From assembly GCA_965153455.1 (NCBI GenBank), contig OZ234495.1, positions 9,358,875 to 9,422,874 on the forward strand: DNA of 64,000 nt, written 5' to 3'. Position numbers and translations under genes: made by a program. The notes beneath the pieces are model-generated. The model was not told where the DNA came from. It saw nothing but the letters and a program-made list of their open reading frames with translations, and did not search any database. Positions 35,116 to 48,069 of the stretch are shown piece after piece (within the stretch, counting starts at the first letter, position 1; every line of letters starts with the position of its first letter). This DNA comes from Sphagnum compactum (Eukaryota > Bryophyta > Sphagnopsida > Sphagnales).

Positions 35116-35123
35116 GTGCAAAC

Positions 35124-35886
35124 AGTGCAAGCCAATGTTGTGTAAGCCAATGTTTGTTGCAAATTCTAGTCTTAGTTATGGGGCAATTACTGGGGGCAAC
35201 ATGACTAGAGGTTCTACATCAAGGGAGAGGTTGCCCCCTAGGTTATACATAAGGGAGAACTGGAAAGGGGATTGCCCCAATGGAAAGGAGCTTGACCAAA
35301 AAGATAAAAACACTCTTCCAAGCTACACCAGCAGTGTCGATGACTCTCCATGACCTTGTCTATCATTCCTTTCCCCAAATTACACTTTTTCGTGAGAACC
35401 ACTGGTTCCGGTTATTGGGCCAGGTTTTTTAGAATTGCCCCGATTCTTCTTTATTTTCCAAAATTTCCTATTCTGAAAATCACTCTAGTTTTCAGAATTT
35501 AGAAAAAAATCTAGTTAGGCGGTTTTCAAGGTCACACAGAATTTTGAATGCCGGTTTTCAAGGGCAGTTTTCACAAGTTGGTTTTCATAAATCAAAGTTT
35601 TTTGTTTTTTATTTTTATTTTTTACTTTTTTTGGGTTTGTTTCATGTTTCTTTTCTTATAATCATAATAAATGATGAACTAAGTAAATTAATATATGATG
35701 GAAAATATTTTTTTTTAATATAAAAAGTTCATATCTACAATTTCCTTCCTTTCAAACTCCCCTTCAAATTCCTCCAACTCCTCTACAATTTCATCCTTGA
35801 GTTCAAGGTTGATGAAATATTACATCCTACCCTAGGATCATTGGGCCAATTTTGATTAACAAAAATTATTTGTCTAAATTTTCAAA
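35124..35886. other. AT-rich spacer, no gene recognised
   Basis: It lies between the hAT-like element and the hAT transposase relic. There are repeated 'ggttttcaag/ggttttca' motifs around 35460-35600. No coding signal. Confidence 0.45.
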
Positions 35887-37345
35887 TTATAATGGACATT
35901 TCTTAAGGCTTGTCAAAATTCCAACAAGAGAAAAAATGTGTTCAATCTCAAGTTGAGAACCTACAATTCCTAATATTTGTTTTGCAAGAAAACCAACTGC
36001 AGGGAATCTAGACTCATGTTTCTCCCACCATTGGAGAGGGTTTTCTATATCTTTCACATCCACATGAAACCTCCTAAAATCCAACAACTCCCTTGTTATA
36101 ATTTCTTTTACAGTTTCAGCATTGTTGCTGTTCATCTTGAAAATATCTAATCCACAATCCTAATTAGCATCCTACTCTATAAATTAGAAACAACATCTCC
36201 AATAGGATATAAGTGATTGTATGAATTGACCAACATGGGATACAACACTCTCCTATCATACTCCTCCACAACAAACATTCCTTGTTATTTTTCAACATAT
36301 GAGGAAACAAGACGAAAACTCTTGAACATAAGGTCAAGCATCAAAGATAATATGTTATGTGTTTTCTTCTCTTCATATGTCCTCAAGAATGAAAGGAAAA
36401 AATCTAAAACCCTAAACACTTTTGATTTAATGTTAGAAGCAAGAGTTGCTAACTTTAAAAAAACTCCAGTGTCATCATCCATGAAGGATTCAAAACAAGG
36501 TCTCAAATGCATTTAATCCCTAGCTTTAGAATTCATGGTGATGGTAGAATTCAAGGCATCTAATAATAACCAATGTCTAGCAAATTGGTTCAAAATGCAA
36601 ATAGAAACAACAAGGCTCAAATAATCAATTATTGTTTGACAAATGAACCATGTAATAAGAGGAGGAACACAACTAGACATTCAAACATTAGTTTGCGTAT
36701 TGTAACACATGATAATAGCTCCACGAAAAAGAAGTGTTTCCTAGAATAAAATTACCTTACTTGCAAACTTGCAAAAAAATTCAAACAATCAGTAAAAATT
36801 CAAGAAAAAATTATTTACTCAAAATTACCAAGTAATCAACATAAAAAGATGAATAAATGGACACTTAACTTGTCTTAATAGGTGTATTCAATTTCCTTGG
36901 TCAAATTCTAGACTCAATACAAGCTTTCATCCACTATTGTCTTCCCTTTCTAGATTTTTTTGGCCACATTATACACTTTTAAATATCAAACTATGCAAAC
37001 TTGATCGAAACATATTTAAGATTTTTGCATAGTACCCTCTCTTCAGTAGTAGCATACTCATAAGTTTTGGAAAATGCATAACCAAAACAAGTGCCATTGA
37101 AATTCTCTTCCAACCCCAAAACCTCACAATTACCAACATATTTGAGAGTTGTGGTCATAGTGTTTAAGTTTGCCCCTTCATCTTTTACATAAACAATTAT
37201 CTTCTTTCAAATTTTTAGCTAAGGCTTGACCTGTTGTTTCTATTGCTTTAAAACGACCAATTGCCACCTTCTTGGGTTGCAAATTTTCATCCAAAAAGTT
37301 AATGACCAAAGCAAAAATGTTATTCCTGATTGCCTTCATGCAACA
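35887..37345 (-). pseudogene. hAT-family transposase relic
   Basis: Minus-strand blocks lie in the order of a hAT transposase. Near 37330-37200 are 'FALVINFLDENLQPKKVAIG' and 'ETTGQALAKNL'. 'KTHNILSLMLDLMFKSFRLVSS' lies within 36512-36285. 'EEYDRRVLYPMLVNSYNHL' lies near 36275-36210. The C-terminal dimerisation domain (35887-36135) includes 'PLQWWEKHESRFPAVGF' and 'GSQLEIEHIFSLVGIL'. Several stops and frameshifts separate the blocks, so the protein is dead. The N-terminal zinc-finger region was not recognised. Its ends were not located, so it cannot be assigned to the nearby non-autonomous element. Confidence 0.75.
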
Positions 37346-40300
37346 CTTCCCCTATCATTGCATGCCATATTTTCATGGAGCTCCATATGACATAACCACA
37401 TGCAACAGACAGCTGGGAGACTACAAAAGACAAAGTGATTGGAGTGGTCTAAAATCTATAAAGAAGGTTATGTGTTCTTGATTGCATACATGTGCCTTAA
37501 TTAGTGGCAATTGTGCATTGCATTGTTTCTAGTTGTTTATGCCCAATTCCAATTCCTGTTTTCAAATGGCGAATTGTTGAAGATGGAAGTAATCCCTCTG
37601 TCAAGTCATAAAGGTGGTTGTAGGTGAGGGTGAGGATAAACCTTGATTGTTGTTTAGTGTATGTGGATTCCATTAATAGGTGGTCAAAGGCTCGACCAAT
37701 GTGAAAAAGCAAATTGGGTGGCTTTGTGTGTTTATTAGAGTACCCCAACATTCCTGGAATCACAAGAAAACTTGTGCCATGCACGTGCACAAGTGAAAAA
37801 TGTGTTTAAAACTAGTTGTGGTGGGCTAGTCCAATAAGAGGCTAGATTTGTAAGTGGGGTCTTGTTTCAAATGTGGCAGCAAATTTATGGTCTTTGGTAT
37901 ATTTCGAATGCAATTTAAAGACAATATAGGTTAAGAACGCATTAGGTTTCTTGGGTTTAACCTGTCCTTGGGTGTGAGTGGCAGGTGTCAGCAACTAGGC
38001 GAACACCATCATTTGGAGACATGCAAAGTGTGAGTGAAGGTCTTGGTGCAGCCAGCAATGCATCCGTGGTATGTCGCTAGAGAACTTTGCCATAGAATAT
38101 TGGCTCTATGTTTCTATTACAGGCTGTTAATACTTTGTCTAAAGGAATATTGAATGGTTTGTTAAACTTTCTTGATCAAATAAGCTCATATTCATGTATT
38201 GAGACAAATGCATCCTTGGTTTATTACATCATTGGAGGGTAGTTGCTATTGCCTATAACAAATTGGATGGCTCTTCTCCCAAATTCTGCAATTTGGTAGA
38301 TTTCATACATTTATATGTAATTATGCTAATGGTATTGGAAATTCCTAGTAAATGACCATCAAAGGATATGGTGCTTGGGGTTGATTTCATCAGTGCTTAA
38401 ATGGAGGCAATAGTTGTATTGGTCTTATGAAAGTGTGTAGTATTGTCATTTTGGATCAGGGTAAAGGGAAGTCATCGGATATTGCGGTAGTTGAGTGCAA
38501 GGTGGACAAGGCATTTGATTCAATACGAAACCTGTAAAGTAGCTTGGACATAGTGCTTAGTGTGCAAAAAATGTTTTTTAAAAGACTAGGCAACGTTTAC
38601 ATTCAAATATAGATCAAGAAGCACTAGAATCTATGCACGAATCACCTGTGCATGATGGTCTTATACTCGAAACTCTAGTAATCTTTAAAGATGTTGTGGG
38701 TGAAATGAACGAGGGCCAAAATAATGAAATTGCTCGTATAATAATAAATTGGGGCTTGCTTATAACTGTTGATGGTAGTACTAGTACAAGTACGGCTCAT
38801 GATGTACCTACTTGACTCATATGTTAAAGAACCATGTGTATGTTTTTACCCCAACATCCAATGTTTTTTCTTTTGGATAATAATTTTTCTACAAGCTTTA
38901 ACAACAAATGTTATGTGTCTCTATTACATGCAGGACCTAGAAAGTAATGAACAATAACATGAAGATTGTGTTGAGGCACAAGCTATGTCATTACGGCACC
39001 CTAAAACAATTGTACCTTTGGTGAACTTCTCAACCATTTGTTAGTCCACAGTCAAAGTTGATTTTTTCCTCTTTTGGACTATAATGCAGAGGTGTCATGT
39101 GTTTATTTATTGACAAGGGAATAACAACCCTTTTTGTAATAGAGGTGACATATGAGAAGTGGATTCATGTGGTACATGCTCACTGTTGGTTGATTGTAAG
39201 ATAAACTTCCAAGTCCACATAATAACTTGAAATTTATGGGTGTTGTAGGAACTAAGCCCAACATTATTGCTACATCAGTAACAAAATCATCTTAGAACTT
39301 ATGCAACCCATTCTAATTAAGAGATTGTAGTCATGGCCAGTTTGTGGTGACCCTACATCTATGAATGGCGTAATTTATGTTGTAATCCTTACCATGCATG
39401 TCCTTAAAATTTACAAATTTGCACCTTGTGTTGGTGTATGGAAAAAGTTTGCAACAAAACCCCAACAATAATCAACACAAGACTTGCATCAACAAAAAAT
39501 GTCGAGGTAATCATAACACATGTATCTCATAAGGAATGCGTGGGCAAAATGGATTGAGATCCTTTAAGGCTGATGAATTGTTTATTTAGGATGCAATCTG
39601 ATTATGTTTTATTTTACATAAATTTTTGGTTACACTATGAAGTTCTTTGGTGTTTTTTGCATAATTTCAAGTTTTGTCAACAAGTCCACCTAAGATATCC
39701 AAAGTTCATGGTTTTGCATCAACCAACACCAAATTAAATGCAAATAAAGTAATGGATACTTCCCTATTTAGTTAATAAACACATTATAACATTTTCTTCA
39801 TTGCAAGTAGAGTCTTGCATTTTCATGGCCATGAATGTCATGTGCAATTCTTTGCCATGCATAGGTTTGCATTGGGAGCTTGGTATTTTTGAGGGACCCT
39901 ATATTAAGACGAAATGTTGGCAGGGGAGTGGTATGTGGGTTAAATGGCGGAATCATGGGTGATTGGATAATACCAAATGAATATGTTGTTGTCGTTGTAC
40001 AAGAGGTTTTTGTTGCTGAATCAATGATAGTAGATCCCCTGAATCAAAAGCGGATGTCCAACTTGGAGCTATACTATTTTGGTCTACCAAATTCTTAAGA
40101 GGAGACTTGAAAGGCACCACATAAGGTATGTGAGTTGTTGGTAGTGTTTTTATTGGCATGATTATTAGTGCCAACTTGCTTGTTGTTAGAATATGGTTGT
40201 AGTTAGGATGTAGGCTTGTTGTAGAACATAGTATGTAGTGTGGGACCTTAAAACAATTGAATGAGCAACAACATTAAGGTTGTTTTGGGGTGGATTTAGA

Positions 40301-40725
40301 TGCAACTTCCACTAAACATTGAACATCCAATAGAATTTGTAGTTTGTACTTGGCCACATGATCTCAAGTGTTAGATCTGTGGATTGGTAACATGGATGTT
40401 GTATTTTCATGTAGCTTGAGCCTGGGATTAACCAATAAGGTAATAACACCTAACCCTAGAACATAACTAATACCTTAATAAAATAGGGTTTATATATTAA
40501 GGTAATAGTTATAAACCCTAACCCAAAACCCTAACTAATATGTTAATACACCCTAACCCTTCCTTGTAATGTGAAATTGTAATCAAAACCCTAACATTAG
40601 AACCCAACACATGGCAGAATTAAAACCGGTCATAATATGATACATGCCATGCAACAAATGGACAATATTTGTAGGCATCATTTGATCTATGATCGTTGAC
40701 TGTTGACCACATGACCATTGGCTAG

Positions 40726-41060
40726 CCACGTGTCCAAACATTATTTGTTGAAATCATTCCATGTGTCAATCGTTGCTCCCGCCACATCATTGTGTGACTG
40801 GACCATTTATTGCCATGTGATTAGCACCACGTGTCAAAATAATAGTGTTATGCAATGTCACCATCAAAAAGCCATGGCTTCAAATTACAAATCTTCCAGT
40901 CTGAATGCAACACGTGGCAAATCAATGTCTATTTCACATGCCATGTGTCGTCATTAGATAAGGCAAAAATAATATATTTTATGGAATTTCAATTGTAATC
41001 AAATACAACAAAAATATGTTTGGCAACCTATAGATACATTTGCAAGTGCCATGTGTTAGC
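40726..41060. repeat. Cluster of CCAYGTGTC (G-box/ABRE-like) motifs
   Basis: CCACGTGTCC at 40726, CCATGTGTCA at 40759, CCACGTGTCA at 40827, CACGTGGC at 40911, CCATGTGTCG at 40941 and CCATGTGTTA near 41049. No gene lies within 2.5 kb, so a decayed repeat (C-to-T giving CCATGTG) is as likely as a regulatory region. Confidence 0.4.
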
Positions 41061-41536
41061 ATGCCATTGTTGGAATCACTAAAATTTCATACCTTTTATC
41101 CATTTTATCAAACAGCCAAATCTCTTCAATCTTCCGATGACGTTGTGTCTTTCATGACTGTACAGTTGCAAAAGTCAAAGTCACATATTGTCTTATGACT
41201 AAATCATTATAGCAACTGAATGTCTTAAATGACGGGTCCTATTTGATTACATAGTCATGTAATCATGAATGACTTCCATGATTAGTAACATAGTCATAGG
41301 ACCAATCATGAAAGTCAATTTTTGGCATTGTGCTTAAGTTAATTCACCCTAAGTTGCCATTCAAAATCAAAATTTATTTCTAGAGTACAAAATGTGGCTT
41401 TCATTAATGAATATTTCTCTTTAGTGATCAACATGAACTTAAACACACATGTAAAGCAATCAAATTATGATTGTTATTCTAGTATGCATGAATGTCCATG
41501 AATGTTATATTTGATTAAACACTTGACCTTTTTAAT

Positions 41537-42125
41537 TTAAGGGCGAAAACACAATCAAAAGAGCTAAAGGCACCAAGGTAAAAGTCTTTTTCCAAGGATT
41601 GCACCGTACCTGACACATCTTATTTTTGTGTTGGTTTATGACTTTAAATTTTGTATTTCGGGTATCCCATTTAACATTACATTTTAGATATAAACACATT
41701 TTGATTACAAATTGATTTTATATCAAGTATATTATGCATTCATGCGCTCTATCACATAAACATGAACAAGTTTTATTAAAGACACATTTTCAAAATCCAT
41801 AAGTTTCAAGGTCAAAAACACTTTTAAACCAAAAGTGTTCAAATCAATTATAAAAAAAAATTTCATTAGTTCAAGTCTACTTGCCCTTCTAATCATCAAT
41901 ATTAAAATCCTCTCCACTTTTTAGGGTTTAAAGATGCAAAAACATTTTTGATTTGTGTCAAACTTTGAACATGTAATCTTTGTAATTAATGAAAAATAGT
42001 CCAAAAACATTTATGACAATCCAAATTATTATGTTTCATTCGTGATCTTTCAAACATACAAAAATACAATTTTAAAGAATGTCCATTCACTTGGGTGGCT
42101 CCTTTGACTGTGTTTTCACCCTTAA
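41537..42125. mobile_element. Inverted-repeat element with ends of about 30 bp
   Basis: Left end TTAAGGGCGAAAACACAATC and right end (reverse complement) TTAAGGGTGAAAACACAGTC. Homology continues into TCAAA[AG]GAGC[TC]A, with about 26 of 30 bases identical and every difference a transition. The flanking TTAA could be a target duplication or part of the palindrome. The interior is non-coding. Core similarity (GGGTGAAA) to the 3277 and 14449 elements suggests one family. Confidence 0.6.
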
Positions 42126-43790
42126 GTTGTCATTTTCAAGATCTGTTTGATTAAATGGCCTATTTGACTTGATAGTCAAAGAGGTCATATTAATTCATTT
42201 AGTCAAAACTTCCATGGCTCATCACCTACTTGGATGACTTTATTCAAGTTGAAACTTTATCTTAGTCTCAGTCAAGATGGACAAGCTTATCAAATTAACC
42301 ATCTTAACAAGCCATGATTTCTTATAGTGTCACCAAACTATATCTTACTAGAACTTTTGCCATCACTTGTAGCCTTAGAATATCTCGCCATCAATGAAGA
42401 TGGTGCATAAAAGATGGCATTTTAGGTTCAGATAATGGTTTCTGAACATCATTACAAGTTGAACGTTTAGCCATTTTTGCAATGCAAGGAATGAAAGAAA
42501 CTTGCACAGGCTAAACAATAATGTGTTCAACTTAAGGTTCACCTAGGCTTTTAGTACCCTATTATTGACCATCATTGACCTTCATGTTTAATATTTCAAA
42601 ATTTTAAATTTCCTAGTTGAAAATCCATAATCAAAATTACTTTGCAATACTTTTAAAAACCTTACCAAGGTAACAAGGACGGTCAATTTTCCTTGCTTTC
42701 ACCCCATGTATTAATTCAATTTTATTTTATTTTGTGATCGACACAAAGTTCAAATTAATATTTTTGGATGTGATTCTTATGATCACTAAAAATAATCATT
42801 TGCATTGAGCTTGTTGACCACCACATTCAGTTTGCAATTTGAAATTGCTTTGAGCTATACAATTGTTTTAAATTATTTTTGAACTTTTTTAAAGTTCAGA
42901 ATTAATCAAATACATGTTTAATATGTTTTATAGAAACATGTAACTTGTTTGAAGCTCAATTATTTAAAGTTCAATCCTTGTTGATTTATAACCATTGAAC
43001 TACCTTGACTATAGATCCATGAAACTTTGCAATTTCCATGGAACTTACAACACACAACATAAAGTTATATACCAAATTTGAAAATTATTGACTTTCAAAA
43101 AGACTTTATAATTTAAAATTAGAAAGTTATGTTGAAAGGCATGCTTGAAAATAACATGGTTAAAGGTCACTACACGTTAAGAAGAGTAATAAAATTGAAT
43201 TTAAATTTGTGTAATTTCATAAGTCCAATGATGAGGTACATTGGACCTAGTTTAGGGGGAGTAGCCTTAGATTCCATTAGTGGTTGTCCTTTTGTATGAC
43301 AATTCAATTTTGGATGATAGTTTCATTTTGATATGGTTTCACGAGTTTCCTGATGTAATTGATACAAAAATAAAAATAAAAATTACTCAATAGGGGAAGA
43401 TTGATTTTCATGTAATAGAATTAACAACCAAAGTGAAAATGATTCATGTGGAAAATTTATATGATCATGGAATTTTGTTTTGATATTAATGTAGGATTCA
43501 AGGAACAAATGAAAATATATTAATGTTATGATCTTATGTTAGTTTGATTGTCACTAGTAATCCAAATAAAACATTGAAGTCCAAGATTGATTTTATGGCA
43601 GAAATCAAGTTACATTGATCCTGAGTAATTTCATACAGTAGACCTCAAGTTCCTTCACAAATCACATTGGAGTCTGGACAATGGGTTGTAGAAGAATTGA
43701 AAACTTGAAAAGTCAGATTGTGGACAATCATGTAATATCACAATCTTGATCATGTCTCAGAGGTGTCTGACCTGTAGTGCTTCTTGATTG

Positions 43791-43815
43791 ACATGAATGA
43801 ATGAATGAATGAATG
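43791..43815. repeat. (TGAA)n microsatellite
   Basis: About six TGAA/GAAT units lie 66 bases downstream of the cytokinin-dehydrogenase-like stop codon. Confidence 0.8.
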
Positions 43816-43880
43816 GCGCTAAGTTTTGACGGCATCAAATTTCATTCTCAGTGTTGTATGTACAAGCAAGAAGTCAAGTT

Positions 43881-46235
43881 TCATGATGAAGAAGAATCTG
43901 AATGAAGCAGCAGCAGCTGGTCCAGCCTGGGGGGGTTTTGATTCCTGCGAAATATGTTTTGTCCTGGAGCCAGAATGCCATGAGGATCAAACATGTGCTT
44001 ATGTTGCACCAATGCAGTCCACTTCTCACACCCAAAATGTCGCTTCCACTGCTCCTCTTCAGTGTACTTTGACAAGTAGTGCTTTCCATTCAAATCTTCA
44101 CAAACTCTCAGGATTCTGGCATTCTCATCCAGCATGCTTTCAAGACCTGGCCCAGACGGCAGCGCGTTCCTCAGAAAGGCTACCATGTAGAACACTTCTT
44201 CATCGGGCACCACTGCAACTGTTCGCCTATCCCATCTACGTGCAACACAACCAAAAAAAAAAACAACAACCCATTCTGAAGATCCAATCCCATGCCTACA
44301 TTGAAGCTTTTTGCAACCATCAAATCTGAAATGCTAGAAATTCAGTATTATAGGTGAATGGCAGGTCACATCAGTTATTCTTCTGTTGTTTTTGGGCTTG
44401 GGAATTCTCAAGCCCGAACGCAACAGAATGCCCTCTGGACCTGCCATGATTCACCTACTCAAAAACCTGAACTAATTTGAAATTATGCAACAAGGTTATG
44501 CTTGGTCATATGTGCCTTGTTACCTACACCTACGACGAAAGTTATGCTTGGTAACGTGTGCGTAGTTATCTACGACGAAGGCTCCGCTTGGTGAGGAACC
44601 TCCAAATACAAAGGAAAAATTAGATCAGGTTTAGGGTTTAAGATGCAAGAAAAAAAACACTTGTCACGCGAATGAGTTCACATTGTCTTACTTGTTTCGG
44701 TTCACTGGATAGACGAGAATGGGTCCGCCGTACTCCACAGGCACAAGTTGTTGGAACACCAAGGAGTCGAAAGTGGTCATGGAAGACGCAGGGACGAAGA
44801 TGTTCAGCCAGGGGTGCGGCACGTCCCACAGTTGCTGTGCACGCAAGCTCAGCTCCACATCGTGGACCCGGTTCAAAAAGTTGAAGTAGGAGACGTCCGT
44901 GCTGAACAGGAGCGACCGGATGAAGCTCAAAGGAGCCAGCATCTTCTCAACTCTCTACAGGCACCACCAAAGGAACAACAACAAAAAAACACAACAGAGC
45001 TGAGAATCATCAAGTTCCAGGTTTCTAGCATCAGATCACTGACCATCATGCTGCTGCAAGTCTTCTTCTTCTTCCTCAACGACTACAGAAGAAGATCATG
45101 AAGAGCAAAAGCTAATGAGCTCGGGTCTACGGGATGTTGCAACAGTGTTTTTACGTTCTCTAGAGCCGGACCAACATCTGCGAGGTTGTAACCAACGGCA
45201 GCTTCCAAGTAGTACAGCACGCTGGAAGCTGCTACTGCTGCAGGTAACATGTTCCTGCTCATGGCGCTCACAACTTGATCTGCATCAGGCGAGAAAGGGA
45301 CGGATTTCAAGCCATTGATCAGGTAATGGTTGTTCATCACCACAAAGCCTTCGATGTAGTCGAAGATGTGAAGCTGATCCTCCATCTCGGAGATCAGCAT
45401 CTCCTGGTCTCTTCTGAAAACCTCAAAATCCGAGTACATAGCTCGGATCCATCTCACCTGCAGCAGCAGCGAAGGTCTAAATACGGAAACAACGGACCAG
45501 GCTCTCAGGATTGATTCAAAGGAACTATTCCTCATGATGCGCATTGCAGAAGATTTCTTCAGACACAAGATCAGCAGATCCTCGTCCCCGTATGGCGTCA
45601 CCTTTATAATCCCCTATATTGTGGACATCTCAATCACGACTCCCTTGTCTGCCTGCAACAATCGCATGCATCATGTCAAGCTGCAATCTCGAGGACCACC
45701 CTGCTCACTTATCAATTCAAGCATGACAAGTTGTTGATGATGATCAGCGGAATCCAACAAGAAAGAAACCGGGACATACTTGGGACTGTCCATTAGTGGA
45801 ATGGCCGACGCCTTTGGCGACAACAGTGAGATTGGTGGAAGAAGAAGATGCCACTCCTCGAATGAGTTCAGCAATCTCGTGAACAGAAGTTGGGTGCAGA
45901 ACTGCAGCTGCCTGCAAGTGCTTGATGTGACCCCAATCACGCGAAACCGCTACAGCCGACGAAAGATGGAGCCCGTTTAGCTGAAAAAGCTCCAAAATAT
46001 TGGAGTCCGCTTCTTCAAGCGCCGAAGACGCCAACTGCTCCACACCAGCTCCTTGCAGCAATGCAGGACCCATGAGGGACCTCTTTGAAAATACCCACAA
46101 CCACCGCCACAACAACAACACTAAATGAAGTTCTTTGTGTGCACCACCACCACCACCACCACCAACACTAAATGAAGTTCTTGTATGCACCGCCACCACC
46201 ACAACCACAACAACAAGAACAATGTCCACCACCAT
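43881..46235 (-). pseudogene. Cytokinin dehydrogenase-like gene, FAD-domain exon disrupted
   Basis: CKX enzymes are FAD-linked and oxidatively remove the cytokinin side chain. Exon 1 (to 45780) has AVLHPTSVHEIAELIR and GVGHSTNGQ, whose His carries covalent FAD in the family. Exon 2 (from 45652) begins GVVIEMSTI and then meets TAG (45614-45616). 'PYGDEDLLI' continues after the stop, but the rest of the FAD-binding domain, roughly 90-100 residues including the usual GGTLSNAGISGQ-type motif, is missing before [19 protein letters not shown]. Exons 45457-45155, 44954-44692 and 44235-43881 are intact and in phase for 307 codons, with WDVPHPWLNIFVP, YPVNRNKWD and FDPHGILAPGQNIF. Possible starts are 46235 (Val-rich leader from a TTG/TGG repeat) and 46073. 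Recent pseudogenisation is the simplest reading. A misassembled exon 2 is possible; alternative splicing is less likely because no missing segment is found between exons. Confidence 0.8.
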
Positions 46236-46271
46236 CACCAACAACAACACTAAATGAAGTCCACCACCACC

Positions 46272-46304
<33 letters not shown>

Positions 46305-46310
46305 GAAGTT
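46119..46310. repeat. (CCA)n / (CAA)n repeats and triplicated 17-mer at the CKX-like 5' end
   Basis: (CCA)n at 46142-46165 and (CAA)n at 46273-46304. The sequence CACTAAATGAAGTTCTT recurs near 46119 and 46166 and in shortened form at 46248. The repeats overlap the proposed leader of the CKX-like gene. Confidence 0.8.
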
Positions 46311-48069
46311 CTTGTTGTGTTTTCTGGTAGAATGGTGGTGGCGGCGATTCTAGTTGTTCGAGACTAGATACTAGTCTCCATGCAAGGTGGATGGCTCCAG
46401 GCCACCACCCTCAAGGCAATGCCTTAAATGCTGGACCTCTATTACATACATAAAATGTTATTTTAAGAGATAGAAACTCAAGTGAACTCTAAGTGCTAAA
46501 TTGGAAAAGGTGGAAGTAGGGGGAGGTAGGTAGCCAAACTTTAATGCACTAAAAATAGGAATAAAAAGGGAATTTTCTCTCACAATATTCCCTTTTTCCC
46601 AGGAAAAGTCCCAATTTTTTAAGATAGGAAAAAAATTGAAATTAAAATTTTAAACCACATTTTGGACTTTGCTTTTAAATTTGGTAGCATTTTAAAAACT
46701 AGTGCATTCACTATTAGACGGGGTCTAAAAACATGCTACCATTTAATGTTAAATCTCTTTTTGGATGCTAACCAATAACACAACATCAAAAAATTGAAAA
46801 AATAATCATTAGGGTATATCATAAAATAGCATATATAGAAACATGATGGTTACATCATAATATTATAGTGAAATAACTTTCACTAGGGTGAAATCAGTAA
46901 AATGCAATGAACTTATTTCACTTTTACGGTCCCATAGTGATTTAAGCCAGTGAACTGCACCCCACTTTTGTAGTAGTGCTTTTAGGTTACATTTGTTTTG
47001 CAAATTTTGATCCATTTTACATTCAATGCATTCTTTAATAACCAAAATGAAATTACTACACATTCAAATTAGGTAATTGTGCTTTGGTATCATGTTGGAT
47101 TCTATGGACCTATTCTTTCATTATAGAAGATCTCTTTCAGTGGATTGACCATGACATGATGGATTTTATTGAAGAATGTTTTCCTCCCAACCAAAGAAAA
47201 CACACATTCTTAATGTGATTTTTCACCCCCACCTCTTGTATCCTACATCCATTATAACTATTAATGTAATCAATGAAGTAAAATGTATCATCCTAAATTA
47301 GGTTTTTCAATTGTTATAAGTGGTGGGCTACATAAGGCATATAAGAAAACATGGCAAATAATTCTAGAAAAGCAAGCCTTTTCCTATGTTACAAAGGAGG
47401 CTACCTTAGCAATGTTTGCATGTTACTTTGAGCTTGTGTCAACCTACATCTACAATCTAACATCATGAAGGAATGTAGGGTGTGATGGCCTCATTTTATG
47501 TAAAATTGATCACCTCTTAGAGGATGAAAAGAAATAGTGCGCTACTTCAAAACCAACATTGCACCTTAAATATATTCTATTTCAAGAAAGATCCTACATG
47601 ATTGTGAAAAATTAGGTCTTCCACTATGCAGTGTGACTAAAAACAATCGATACAACAAACTTGAACAGAAAAAAAGAATTACGCTAAAAAATTAATTTTT
47701 TAATAACTATATTAAGATATATTAATGACTCAACTTAGTTCCTTTAGAGAGATGGATCAATGACTTCGAGATGAACTAATGAGAACCAATAATATGTTTA
47801 TATACACATGGAAGTTCATTCGGAGATAAGACTAATAAATGCTGGTAGGTGGAAATAATTGCCATGTAGAGAAGGTAATCTAGAATAATCTATTAAAGTT
47901 CACGTGGGTGTCTCACTAATGTGTTAATGGAAAGTGTAGTGAATTCAATTTCATGCACATGCCACTATTTTTTATTTATTACGACAATGTGGAAATGAAC
48001 AAGATTATTAAGATTAACTTAAGTACTAATTTGCCATTATTGTTTACTATTCCCACGGAAATAGCTTGA
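46311..48069. other. AT-rich gene-free stretch
   Basis: No supported gene. Short open frames lack recognisable motifs. Confidence 0.5.

Larger units (their letters stand above)
37346..43790. other. AT-rich gene-free stretch with repeats
   Basis: About 6.4 kb without a recognisable gene. Short open frames have no homology I can identify. It contains a CCAYGTGTC-motif cluster (40726-41060), CCCTAA-rich sequence (40446-40620) and an inverted-repeat element (41537-42125). Confidence 0.5.

Noticed and set aside
40446-40620. Interstitial telomere (several CCCTAA motifs)
   Set aside because: Motifs are scattered and not in a TTTAGGG-type tandem register; more likely A/C-rich repeat sequence.
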